A stretch of 64,000 nt of DNA from Hymenobacter sediminis (GTDB lineage: Bacteria > Bacteroidota > Bacteroidia > Cytophagales > Hymenobacteraceae). The notes below the pieces were generated by a model. It saw only the letters and a program-made list of their open reading frames with translations. It did no database searches and was not told where the DNA came from. This document shows, piece after piece, positions 25,251 through 33,902 of this stretch (its first letter is position 1; the number at the start of each line of letters is the position of its first letter). The DNA is taken from NCBI RefSeq assembly GCF_003231285.1, contig NZ_QKNS01000006.1, positions 62,001-126,000 of the forward strand, given 5' to 3'. Made by a program: the position numbers and the translations under genes.

Positions 25251-28200
25251 CTAGAACTTCGCGCTCAGGTTGAGGCCGTAGGTGCGGAAGGGCGGCACGC
25301 CGCCCAGCTCCAGGCCCTGCGAGAAGGCATTATAACTTCCTTCCGGGTCAATATTGTCGGCCAAGCGCCGGAGGAAGAACAGGTTGCGGGCCACCAGGCT
25401 CAGGTTGAGCCGCTGAATTTTGCCGCCCAGCAGCGAGTTGCCAAATGAGTAGCCCAGCGTTACCTGCCGCAACTTAATGAAGCCAGCATCCTGCACAAAC
25501 TGGGTAGAAACGTTGTTGGCCAGCGTGCTGTAATAGGTAGCTGCGTCCAGGTTGCTGGGGCCAAAAGTGCCTTCCCGGTTTTCCAGGGTTTGCTTGTGCA
25601 GGCCGAAGATGGTGCCGTAGTAATCGGTAGCGGAGAATATCTTGGCTCCGAACTTGCCATCAATCAGCACACCCAGGCTCAGGCGCTTGAAGGTAAAGTC
25701 GTTGCTCCAGCCTCCGGTCCAGGGATGGAAGGCGGTGCCGTACGAGGTGAGGTTGCCGCGGGCGGGTACGCCGTTAGGCGTCAGTACAATGTTGCCCTCT
25801 TCGTCGCGCTGGTAGTCGTAGGCGAGAATTTGTCCGAACGGTTTGCCTACCTGCTGCCCCACAAAGCCCACCCCCGAGCGGGAGGTAGCATACACTGACT
25901 GCTCTTGCCCGGCTGCCAGCGAAAGCACAGTGCTTTTGTTGTAGGCTGTGTTAAAGGAGGAAGTCCAGGTGAAGTTAGTTGTGCGCACCGGCGTAATAGT
26001 CAGCAGTAGTTCCACACCTTTATTTTCCAGTTCGCCCGCGTTAAGCACGGCCCCCGAGTAGCCCGAAGTGATGGAAGCTGGCGTATTTACAATCTCTTTC
26101 GAGGATCTCTTCTTATAGAAGGTCAAATCCAGCCGCACCCTGCTCTCAACAAAGGCCAACTCGGTGCCTACCTCTACCTCTGTGGCCTGCGAGGCTACTA
26201 GGCGGCTGTTCGGGATATTGGGGTCCGAAGGGCCACCGTAGGGAAAGCCCGCCAACGGAATGGAGGACAGGGAATAATTGAGCTGGGTTCGGTAGGGGTC
26301 CGTCGCTTGTCCGACCCTGGAGTAGCCCGCCCGCACCTTGCCGAACGAAAGAAAGCTAGGCTGCCACAGCTCCGTAAACACGAAGGAGCCGCTGACAGCC
26401 GGGTAAGTGCTGCTCAGGTCGTTATCGAGGCCCGGCGTAGCCAGAGTAGAAAACCAATCGCGCCGCAGGGTAGCGGTCAGGAATACAAACTCCTTGAAAG
26501 ACAAATCCAGCGAGCCGTACACCGACTGCACTTCCAGGTCGCTGAACAAAGGAGCAACAGTACGGGTACGGGTGTTGCCTAAAGCATTGATGCCGAACAC
26601 GGCAAAGTCGTCGCCCGAATTGCGGAAGCCTTCCAGCTTGGTGCGGCGGTAGCTGGCGCCCAAGTTGGGCGTGAAGCTGAACGCTTCTCTCACCGTAAAG
26701 GTCTTGCCGGCCAGTACGTCTGCGTTGAGGTCCGTAAACTGCGAGGTTATTTCCGTGATGCTGCCCGTAGGCCGGTAAGCCGTGCCCGAAGGCGTTACGT
26801 TGGTGATGCGGTCGGTGTAGGAGTCGCGCCCTGCCCGGCCCTGCAGAAATAGGCCGTTGTCGAGGGTGTAGCGCGCCGAAAGTGAGGAAATCAATCGTTC
26901 CCGCCGAGTATCATTGACAAACTGATAGGCCGCAAAGTAGGGGTTGGTATTAAAGGGGTTACCCGTGTTAAATGTCAGCTCGTTCCTGTCGGCCCCCGTG
27001 CCGTTCCCATTAGGACCTTTCAGGTCGCGCACGTCGAGGCTGGTCGGTAGAAAGGTGACGTTGAAGTTGGCGTTGCCGGCCCCGTCGGAGAGAATGGGCC
27101 GGTTTTTAGCCTGCTCCAGAATGTAGTTGGCCCGCGCGTCAATGGTCAGGCGCTTAAACGGATCAAACGTACCCACGAAATTAAACGTCTGACGGTCGAG
27201 CCGGGAGTTAGGCACCACCGACTTATTATCTAGGTTGCTGGCCGACAGGCGCACCGAGCCGCCCGTAAAGCTTTTATTGAAGGCCAGCGTATTGGTAAAG
27301 CTGCTTCCCGTGCGGTAGAAGTTATCAATGTTGTTTTTCTGAGCCACGTAGGGCCGCTGCGTGCCATCGAACTGTACCACCTGAGAGCCATCGAGGCGGG
27401 CACCCCAACTGGAGTTGCCGGCCTGCGCGGCTATGGTAGCCGAGGTAGGCTTAATGTTGTTAGCGCCCTGCCCGTACTCGTACTGCCAGTCGGTGAGGTT
27501 AAATACCTGCTGGGCCACGTAGTTGCTGTTGAACTCCAGCCCGTCGTTGCCCTTGGCGCTTTTGGTAGTAATCAGAATAACGCCGGCCTTGGCCCGGTAG
27601 CCGTACAGAGCCGAGGCCGCCGCCCCTTTTAGTACCGAAATGCTTTCAATATCGTCGGGGTTAAGGTTGGAGATAGGGTCGCCGAAGTCGGGAGCATTGT
27701 CGTACTGGCCGCCGCTGTTGCCAATGGTAGCGCCGGCCCCGCCGCTGGGCTGGCTTTCTACTGGCACCCCGTTAATGACGTAGAGCGGCTGGTTGGTCTG
27801 GTTTAGGCTGGAGGCACCCCGGATGATAACGTTGCTCGAGGAGCCCGGCCCGCCCGATGTGGAGTTGACGTTCAGCCCCGCCACTTTGCCCACCAGTGAG
27901 TTGGCTACGTTGGTTTCCCGCGCCTGGGTCAGCGACTCGCCCTGGATTTCCGTCACGGAGTAGCCTAGGGCTTTGCGCTCCCGCGCTACTCCTAGGGCCG
28001 TTACAACCACCTCATTCAAGGCCTGGGCGCTTTCGCGCAGCGTTACGTTGATAACGCGCTGACCGCCCACACTAACAGTCTGCTGGTCGTAGCCGATGGA
28101 TGAAAATACCAGCGTAGCGGACTCCGCCGCCTCCAGTGAGAACCGGCCTTCCGCGTCGGTGCTGGTGCCTTGCTGAGCCCCACGCACGAGCACCGTCACC

Positions 28201-28319
28201 CCGGGCAGAGCCTGGCCCTTGCCGTCGGTTACTTGTCCGGTTATGGGCGCAGTTTGAGCCTGGGCAAGGCTAGGGGCACCCAGCACAAGCAACCAGGTAA
28301 GCCTAGTAAATCTTTTCAT
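25251..28319 (-). CDS. SusC/RagA-type TonB-dependent transporter
   Basis: Outer-membrane barrel for glycan import. The ATG at 28319 starts a signal peptide ('LTWLLVLGAPSLAQAQ'), followed by a CarboxypepD_reg-like beta domain ('ITGQVTDGKGQALPGVTVLV'), a plug ('LNEVVVTALG', 'VKGAAASALYG' region) and a 22-strand barrel to the C-terminus ('TYGLNLSAKF', ending in Phe). 1022 residues, normal for SusC. An ATG at 28358 upstream is rejected. The 247-base region before it is AT-rich (28470-28530) and probably holds its promoter. It pairs with SusD. Confidence 0.94.
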   Translation of the reverse strand: MKRFTRLTWLLVLGAPSLAQAQTAPITGQVTDGKGQALPGVTVLVRGAQQGTSTDAEGRFSLEAAESATLVFSSIGYDQQTVSVGGQRVINVTLRESAQALNEVVVTALGVARERKALGYSVTEIQGESLTQARETNVANSLVGKVAGLNVNSTSGGPGSSSNVIIRGASSLNQTNQPLYVINGVPVESQPSGGAGATIGNSGGQYDNAPDFGDPISNLNPDDIESISVLKGAAASALYGYRAKAGVILITTKSAKGNDGLEFNSNYVAQQVFNLTDWQYEYGQGANNIKPTSATIAAQAGNSSWGARLDGSQVVQFDGTQRPYVAQKNNIDNFYRTGSSFTNTLAFNKSFTGGSVRLSASNLDNKSVVPNSRLDRQTFNFVGTFDPFKRLTIDARANYILEQAKNRPILSDGAGNANFNVTFLPTSLDVRDLKGPNGNGTGADRNELTFNTGNPFNTNPYFAAYQFVNDTRRERLISSLSARYTLDNGLFLQGRAGRDSYTDRITNVTPSGTAYRPTGSITEITSQFTDLNADVLAGKTFTVREAFSFTPNLGASYRRTKLEGFRNSGDDFAVFGINALGNTRTRTVAPLFSDLEVQSVYGSLDLSFKEFVFLTATLRRDWFSTLATPGLDNDLSSTYPAVSGSFVFTELWQPSFLSFGKVRAGYSRVGQATDPYRTQLNYSLSSIPLAGFPYGGPSDPNIPNSRLVASQATEVEVGTELAFVESRVRLDLTFYKKRSSKEIVNTPASITSGYSGAVLNAGELENKGVELLLTITPVRTTNFTWTSSFNTAYNKSTVLSLAAGQEQSVYATSRSGVGFVGQQVGKPFGQILAYDYQRDEEGNIVLTPNGVPARGNLTSYGTAFHPWTGGWSNDFTFKRLSLGVLIDGKFGAKIFSATDYYGTIFGLHKQTLENREGTFGPSNLDAATYYSTLANNVSTQFVQDAGFIKLRQVTLGYSFGNSLLGGKIQRLNLSLVARNLFFLRRLADNIDPEGSYNAFSQGLELGGVPPFRTYGLNLSAKF

Positions 28320-28566
28320 AAACGTCGGGTAGAAGGTTGAAAAAAAGCGACAAGGCAAGCAGGCTCCGAAAGCAAAAAGGGGGGCAGAAGTCAGGGTACA
28401 GTCAGAGCGTGAGAATCAGGTTAAGAGGAAAGACGAGGATGCAAAAGGCAGTGGAAACCAAGCAGGATCAATAATTAATAAACTGATAATGATATTGTAT
28501 AAAATGCTGATAAGTAATGCAATAACTTAGCACGGCTGGCCTTTTGATCTTAATCGATTGCAGGTT

Positions 28567-29502
28567 TCAGCGCCCGGTGGGGGGTAGGGCAGCCAGCTTA
28601 GCTAGGGTCTGGGTAATAGCGGTGAGCAGGGAGTTGCTACCTGGGGCGTCCTGAGTTAGCTCCCAGATCATGATGCCGCTGGCCTGACGAAAAGCAAAAT
28701 TGGTTTTGCTGATGATGGTAGGGAGTCCGTTATAGCCCTCCCCCTGAAACCGATCGGCCTGAGGGCTGGCGCCGCGGGCCAGCAATGCACTGAAGGCCTC
28801 GCCGCTGGGCTTGCCGTAGAAGGGTACACCCAGCACGGCTTTGCTGGCTGGTAGCCCCCGGCCCTTCCAGTAGGCCAGGGTTTGCTCAGCAGCCGCGTAG
28901 GTGGAGTGGTCAGGCGGCGTGTCGTCGTAGGCCATGATGTTGAGGAAATCAACATTCTTGAACACACTGGGCAATATGCCTGGTCCGGCCCAGTTGCCCC
29001 CGGCTACGGCCGCCGTCAGGAGCTTACCCCGGGGTTGTAGCGCAGTAGCGAGCTGCTGCATCAAGGCCGCATAGCCGGGGGCCGTGGTGGCGTCGGGGTG
29101 CTCCCAATCCATGTCTACTCCATCCAACTGGTACTCCTCCACAAAGCGCAGTAGGTTGGTCGTCAGCGCCTGACGGTAGCTGGCGCGGGCCCCGATAGAG
29201 TCGAAGGCACTGTGGTCGCCATCGTGCCAGCCTCCCACCGATATCAGCACCCGCACCTGGGCCGCGTGGGCCGCTGCCACCAGCTGCCGCAGCTTCTGGG
29301 GGTTGCGGATTGGCTCCAGGCTGCCAGTGGGGTTAGGCTGCAGAAAGGCGTAGTTGACGTGGGTGAGCTGGCGCAGCTGGGCGCGGCTGATTTCTCCGCG
29401 CCAGGAGGGCACATAGCCTACCACCCGGAACTGAGCCAAGGCCGCTACCGGCCCCAGCATCAGGGCTACTAGCACAAAACGCAGTAAACAAGTTACTTTC
29501 AT
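28567..29502 (-). CDS. Chitinase-like glycoside hydrolase, GH18
   Basis: 311 residues: a signal peptide ('FVLVALMLGPVAALAQ'), then a single GH18 barrel. The SxGG motif is 'ISVGGW' (87-92) and the catalytic DxxDxDxE is 'DGVDMDWE' (127-134), with E134 as the acid. 'FLNIMAYDD' and 'GVPFYG' fit the family. There is no chitin-insertion domain or binding module, so it is a small, possibly exo- or oligosaccharide-acting enzyme. It lies 93 bases after the NagB fusion and before susC, as part of the GlcNAc/chitin locus. Confidence 0.92.
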   Translation of the reverse strand: MKVTCLLRFVLVALMLGPVAALAQFRVVGYVPSWRGEISRAQLRQLTHVNYAFLQPNPTGSLEPIRNPQKLRQLVAAAHAAQVRVLISVGGWHDGDHSAFDSIGARASYRQALTTNLLRFVEEYQLDGVDMDWEHPDATTAPGYAALMQQLATALQPRGKLLTAAVAGGNWAGPGILPSVFKNVDFLNIMAYDDTPPDHSTYAAAEQTLAYWKGRGLPASKAVLGVPFYGKPSGEAFSALLARGASPQADRFQGEGYNGLPTIISKTNFAFRQASGIMIWELTQDAPGSNSLLTAITQTLAKLAALPPTGR

Positions 29503-29595
29503 AGGCTTGCCGTTTGCTACCTAAGTGAATACCAGCAGAAGTCTTGGGCACCCGCTCCGGATCAACGGGACCTCATAGGGGCGAAAATTCTGAGG

Positions 29596-31512
29596 CTAAA
29601 ACCGGTAGCGCACAAAGGCCTCGATGGCCTCATACTCGGTCAGGCCCAACTGGTCGTAGAGCCGAGCGGTGGCGTGGTTCCGGTCTTCGGCCCGCTGCCA
29701 GAATTCACGCTTGTCGTTACCCGGAAAGACGGCGCTGTCTTTTTGCGACTGGTGCTTGAAAATAGCTTTGCGCTTGCGGAGCAGTTCTTCCGGACTGATG
29801 GGCACGGCCATTTCAATTTCCTCCACATCCCACTCCTGCCAGGCCCCGCGGTAGAGCCACAGGTAGCAGTCCTCCACCCATTCTTCCTGGCCTTTCAGCC
29901 GGGCCAGGGCCGCGAAGATGGCATCCAGGCACACCCGGTGGGTACCGTGCGGGTCGCGCAGGTCGCCGGCCGCAAAAATCTGATGAGGCCTGATTTCCTG
30001 CAGGATATCTACCACGGCTTGGATATCGGCCTCTCCTAAGGGGTTCTTTTTCACCTGGCCGGTTTCGTAGAACGGCATGTTCATGAAGTGCACGTTCTGG
30101 TCCTTCACCCCGCAGAAGCGGCAGGCGGCTTCGGCTTCTCCCTTACGGATCAGGGCCTTAATGTTCTGCACCAAGGGGCTGTCCTCCTCACCCAGCTTTT
30201 TGCCCCGCAGAAACTCCACTACCTCTGCCCGCTCGCGCCGCATCCGCTCTACGTCGGCGTCTAGTCTAACCGCGAAATCATAGGCAAAATCGGCGTAGCG
30301 CCGGGCGTCGTCATCGAACACCGCAATGTTGCCCGAGGTCTGGTAAGCAACGTGCACATCATGGCCCTGGTCGACGAGGCGCAGCAGAGTGCCCCCCATG
30401 GAAATTACGTCGTCGTCGGGGTGGGGGCTGAAAATCAGGGACGTTTTCAGGGCTGGCAGGGCTCGCTCCGGCCGCTGGGCATCGTTGGAGTTGGGCTTGC
30501 CTCCCGGCCAGCCGGTAATGGTGTGTTGAATAGTGTTGAATACCTTGATGTTCAGGTTGTAAGCATTGCCCGCTTCCACCAGCAAATCACTCAGGCTGCC
30601 GTCTTTGTAGTCCTCATCCGTCAGCTTCAGAATAGGCTTGTGCATTTTCAGGCTTAGCCAGATAACCGCCCGCCGAATCAGGGCGTCGTCCCAGGTGCAC
30701 ATGCCTACTAGCCAGGGAGTTTTGATACGGGTCAGCTCCAGGGCAGCCCACTGGTCTACTACTACCTGCACGTGGGGGTGCTGCTGCAGAAACGAGGCCG
30801 GCACTTCATCCGAAACCCGGCCTTCTACGGTCTGCTGCAAGATCTTGGCCTTGCCTTCGCCCCAGGCCATCAGAATGATGCGGCGGGCTTTCATGATGGT
30901 GCCTACCCCCATTGTGAGGGCCCGCAGCGGCACGTATTCTTCCTTAATAAAGTCCTTGGCCGCGTCCGTAATCGTGAGGGCATCCAACTTCACCAGTCGG
31001 GTAGTGGAAGTAAGGCCCGAGCCCGGCTCGTTGAAGCCGATGTGCCCGGTGCGCCCAATGCCGAGCAGCTGCAAATCCAGCCCGCCAGCGTCCTCAATCT
31101 GCTTTTCGTAAGCTTGGCAGTACTCCTTCACCCGGTCGATGGGTAGGGTGCCGTCGGGGATGTGCACGTTCTCGGGCAGGATGTCGACGTGGTTGAACAG
31201 CTGCTCATGCATAAAGTACACGTAGCTCTGCAGCGCATCTGGCTGGATGGGGTAGTACTCATCCAGATTGAAGGTGATGACGTTACGGAAGCTCAGGCCT
31301 TCTTCGCGGTGCAGGCGAATCAACTCTTGATACACACCGATAGGTGAGGAGCCCGTGGCCAGGCCTAGTACTGCCGGCTTGCCCTTTTGCTGCTTGCGCC
31401 TGATAAGGTCTGCAATTTCATGGGCAATCTGTACGGCGCCCTCCTGCGCTTGCTCGCAGATGGTAACCGGCAGCTTTTCATAAGTGGTTTCGGGGTAGCT
31501 CAATACTTCCAT
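29596..31512 (-). CDS. nagB: Glucosamine-6-phosphate deaminase fused to a LmbE/PIG-L domain
   Basis: Residues 1-270 are NagB, converting GlcN6P to fructose-6-P and ammonia: 'GLATGSSPIGVY' (50-61), D84 in 'FNLDEYYPI', H157 and E162 in 'GHIGFNEP'. The E. coli motif GNDGHIAFNEP reads GRTGHIGFNEP here, so the residue equal to catalytic D141 is Thr. Residues 358-560 are a LmbE-like deacetylase ('SPHPDDDV', 363-369) of a type that removes acetyl from GlcNAc derivatives. Long NagB proteins of about 640 residues are common in Bacteroidota. Cytoplasmic; first gene of the leftward locus, under a probable LacI-type operator. Confidence 0.9.
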   Translation of the reverse strand: MEVLSYPETTYEKLPVTICEQAQEGAVQIAHEIADLIRRKQQKGKPAVLGLATGSSPIGVYQELIRLHREEGLSFRNVITFNLDEYYPIQPDALQSYVYFMHEQLFNHVDILPENVHIPDGTLPIDRVKEYCQAYEKQIEDAGGLDLQLLGIGRTGHIGFNEPGSGLTSTTRLVKLDALTITDAAKDFIKEEYVPLRALTMGVGTIMKARRIILMAWGEGKAKILQQTVEGRVSDEVPASFLQQHPHVQVVVDQWAALELTRIKTPWLVGMCTWDDALIRRAVIWLSLKMHKPILKLTDEDYKDGSLSDLLVEAGNAYNLNIKVFNTIQHTITGWPGGKPNSNDAQRPERALPALKTSLIFSPHPDDDVISMGGTLLRLVDQGHDVHVAYQTSGNIAVFDDDARRYADFAYDFAVRLDADVERMRRERAEVVEFLRGKKLGEEDSPLVQNIKALIRKGEAEAACRFCGVKDQNVHFMNMPFYETGQVKKNPLGEADIQAVVDILQEIRPHQIFAAGDLRDPHGTHRVCLDAIFAALARLKGQEEWVEDCYLWLYRGAWQEWDVEEIEMAVPISPEELLRKRKAIFKHQSQKDSAVFPGNDKREFWQRAEDRNHATARLYDQLGLTEYEAIEAFVRYRF

Positions 31513-32133
31513 AGTAGTCTGGCAAAGGGAACGGTGGAAGAGGTAAGAAGAAGGCGGAAAAACTACGCCCGGCCAAAGCCCTCAGCAGGGCGAGTATCTG
31601 GCAACAGGACGGAGTTAAGCGTAAGCAAAGCGCGGTGCAACCCAGGGGGTGAGCACTCTTTTAATTGTCCGGGCGGACTAACAACGCAATTGAACTTTTC
31701 GAATCTTCAGCAGCTATATGTCTTAAACATAGTGATATGCGATATATAAGTCAAGCTGTTTCTAATATAAATGTGCGCGCACACGCAATTTCCTTTAAGC
31801 ATAGTGTGTCCGCGCACGCAAACGTATGCTATAAAATCAGGCCTCAAACCGCCCTAAATATGAGTTAGGATAAATAAAGGACGCTGTTAAACTAAAAGGG
31901 TATTGTAAAGAAACAGGCTTCGTGTATATTGAATTAGCCTAGCGCTACTGCCAGTTAGGGCAGCCGGCAGAAACTATCTGCCAAAAAGGGCCAGCACCGA
32001 TACCCCAGCGAAGTGAGAGAAATGAAAGACTCCCGTTTCGTAATAAGACACCTGTGGTCGGCTCTCATATGTCTTCCTGATGTTCGGGTTCAGCCTGGGG
32101 GGGCCTACCCAGAAATGCTAAACACTATATAGT
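31513..32133. other. Divergent regulatory region between nagB and the LacI-type gene
   Basis: 621 bases without a convincing gene. The nagB-proximal half is AT-rich and carries operator-like palindromes and a promoter candidate (next entry). The half next to the regulator (31870-32133) shows nothing I can name apart from a short AT-rich stretch just before the ATG. Confidence 0.5.
31724..31821 (-). promoter_or_regulatory. nagB promoter candidate with two LacI-type operators
   Basis: On the minus strand a TTG (31752-31754) is followed 20 bases later by TATGTTTA (31724-31731), one base off TAnnTTTG. Just upstream lies the perfect palindrome TGTGCGCGCACA (31772-31783) with a central CpG, as in LacI-family operators. 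A related copy TGTGTCCGCGCACGCAA lies at 31805-31821. The copies start 33 bases apart, about three helical turns. Confidence 0.5.
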
Positions 32134-33207
32134 ATGGGTAATAAAGCAGTGCGGCTCAAGGATATTGCGCTAAAGGCAAACGTTTCGGTGGGAACGGTTG
32201 ATCGGGTATTGCACAACCGAGGCCGGGTTTCGGAGTCAGTGCGCCAGAAGGTGCTGCTTATGATGGAGGAACTAGCCTATGAGCCGAACCTGATAGCGCG
32301 CACTCTCGGAGCCAACCGTACCTATCAGCTGGCAGCCATTCAGCCCGACCCTACCCTGGATCCGTACTGGCAAGCCCCCTGGGAGGGTATTGAGCAAGCC
32401 GCCCGGGATCTGAAGCCCTATGGGGTAACCCTGAGTATGTACCCCTACAACCTGGGCCAGGTAAGCTCCTTTCTGGAACAGGCCGGGCAAGCTACGGCCG
32501 CCCTGCCTGACGGCATTTTGATTGCGCCGCTGTTTTATCGGGAGTCTCTGGCATTCTTTCCGCGCTGGCAGCAAGCGCGCATACCCTATGTGCTGTTCAA
32601 TACCTACATCGCCGAGCTGCCTTTCCTGAGCTACGTAGGGCAGGACTCCTACCAAAGCGGTTTTCTGGCCGGCAAGCTGGTGCAGCTCGGGCAGGCAGAG
32701 GGCGGGACATTCCTGGTGGTGCACATTGCCGAGGACCTGGCCAACTCCCTGCACGTGACGCAGAAGGAGCAAGGGTTCCGGGACTATTTCGCGCAGCAAG
32801 CAGCGGAACAAGGCAGTCTGGGCCCTGCCTACAAAGTGCGGAGCATTGAATTGCCAAGCCCCGCCGAGCCGGCGTTTGCCCGGCAGCTGAATCAGCTGCT
32901 GGATGAGGAAGGCTCCCGCCTGAAAGGAATTTTTGTGAGTACCTCCAAGGCCTACGAAATTGCTCCCTACCTGCAAGCTTACCACCGAGAGGAGGTCCGG
33001 TTGGTGGGTTACGATTTACTGGAGCGGAATATTCATTTTCTGCGGGAGGGTATCATTCATTTTCTAATCAATCAGAATCCGAAGCAGCAAGGCTACCGGG
33101 GAATCTGCACTTTAGCTGACCAGCTGGTTTTCAAGAAGGAAATTGCGCAGGTCACCTACCTGCCGCTTGACATTATTACCAAGGAAAACCTCCAGTACTA
33201 CGTTTGA
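32134..33207 (+). CDS. LacI-family transcriptional regulator
   Basis: 357 residues. The N-terminal helix-turn-helix ('VRLKDIALKANVSVGTVDRVLHNRGRVS', residues 6-33 region) and hinge helix are followed by a periplasmic-binding-protein-like sensor domain ('GQDSYQSGFLAGKLV', 'GYDLLERNIHFL', 'INQNPKQQGYRG'). The sensor resembles the group that binds sugars or sugar phosphates. It is divergent from the chitin/GlcNAc genes and probably controls them through the palindromes at 31772-31821; its ligand is unknown, with GlcNAc-6-P or GlcN-6-P the obvious candidates. Confidence 0.9.
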   Translation: MGNKAVRLKDIALKANVSVGTVDRVLHNRGRVSESVRQKVLLMMEELAYEPNLIARTLGANRTYQLAAIQPDPTLDPYWQAPWEGIEQAARDLKPYGVTLSMYPYNLGQVSSFLEQAGQATAALPDGILIAPLFYRESLAFFPRWQQARIPYVLFNTYIAELPFLSYVGQDSYQSGFLAGKLVQLGQAEGGTFLVVHIAEDLANSLHVTQKEQGFRDYFAQQAAEQGSLGPAYKVRSIELPSPAEPAFARQLNQLLDEEGSRLKGIFVSTSKAYEIAPYLQAYHREEVRLVGYDLLERNIHFLREGIIHFLINQNPKQQGYRGICTLADQLVFKKEIAQVTYLPLDIITKENLQYYV

Positions 33208-33450
33208 TTAGCACCTTGCCACCCAGCTGCTACCCCTGCAACCGGCTTGGCAGGCAGTGATGGGGTAGGGGAAGCAATCCGCTTAAAAGCCGCTTATGCG
33301 CAACAGCCATACGCTTACCAATGACGGTTGCTATATAGAAAGGCCGTTACACCGGCTCGTACAACATACCCTCTGTGGGCAGATAAGCGCTAAATCGTTA
33401 ATCTTACCTTGAATTAATCAGTGACTTTTAACCAGCATCATCCTGAACTT

Positions 33451-33789
33451 ATGAGCGCGTCTTTTCCAACGGAATGCTTTGTGCACCATGTATTGTTTTA
33501 CACCCCAGCCAGCGCCAGCGAAGCGGATAAAGCCAGATTGTTAGAAGGGCTGCACCTGCTCAAAACCATTCCCTCGATTAAACTGGCGCACATCGGCACG
33601 CCGGCTCCTACTACTCGTGAGGTGATTGAGCGGACGTATACTTACTCCTGGCTCTGCTTTTTCGACAGTGCGGAAGAGGAAGAACATTATCAGCAGCACC
33701 CGATTCACGACGAGTTCCGGAACACATACGCTTCCTGCTGGGAGAAAGTAGTAATCTACGACTCAATTGGCTCGAAGGAAGAAAGATAG
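33451..33789 (+). CDS. Dabb (stress-responsive A/B barrel) protein
   Basis: 112 residues from the ATG at 33451; a GTG at 33421 would add ten residues. The start 'FVHHVLFYTPASASEADKARLLEGL', the middle 'TYSWLCFFDSAEEEEHYQQHPIHDEF', and the end 'VVIYDSI' match the Dabb family of dimeric alpha/beta barrels. Substrate unknown. A TACCTTGA box at 33405-33412 is a candidate -7 element. It is followed by a strong hairpin against the convergent GH92 gene. Confidence 0.82.
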   Translation: MSASFPTECFVHHVLFYTPASASEADKARLLEGLHLLKTIPSIKLAHIGTPAPTTREVIERTYTYSWLCFFDSAEEEEHYQQHPIHDEFRNTYASCWEKVVIYDSIGSKEER

Positions 33790-33800
33790 CACCCTCCCTT

Positions 33801-33835
33801 TCGATGCCCAGTGACAGCAAGCCATTGGGCATCGA
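33801..33835. terminator. Hairpin between the Dabb and GH92 genes
   Basis: TCGATGCCCA (33801-33810) pairs with TGGGCATCGA (33826-33835); flanking C-rich and G-rich tracts extend the stem. It is placed between two converging genes. Confidence 0.6.
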
Positions 33836-33902
33836 GGGGGGGGTAGGGAGGTTGGTTTTCCTCCAGTTGTGATAGGTCAGCTGGCTTACCGGGAGCCTCA
33901 AC

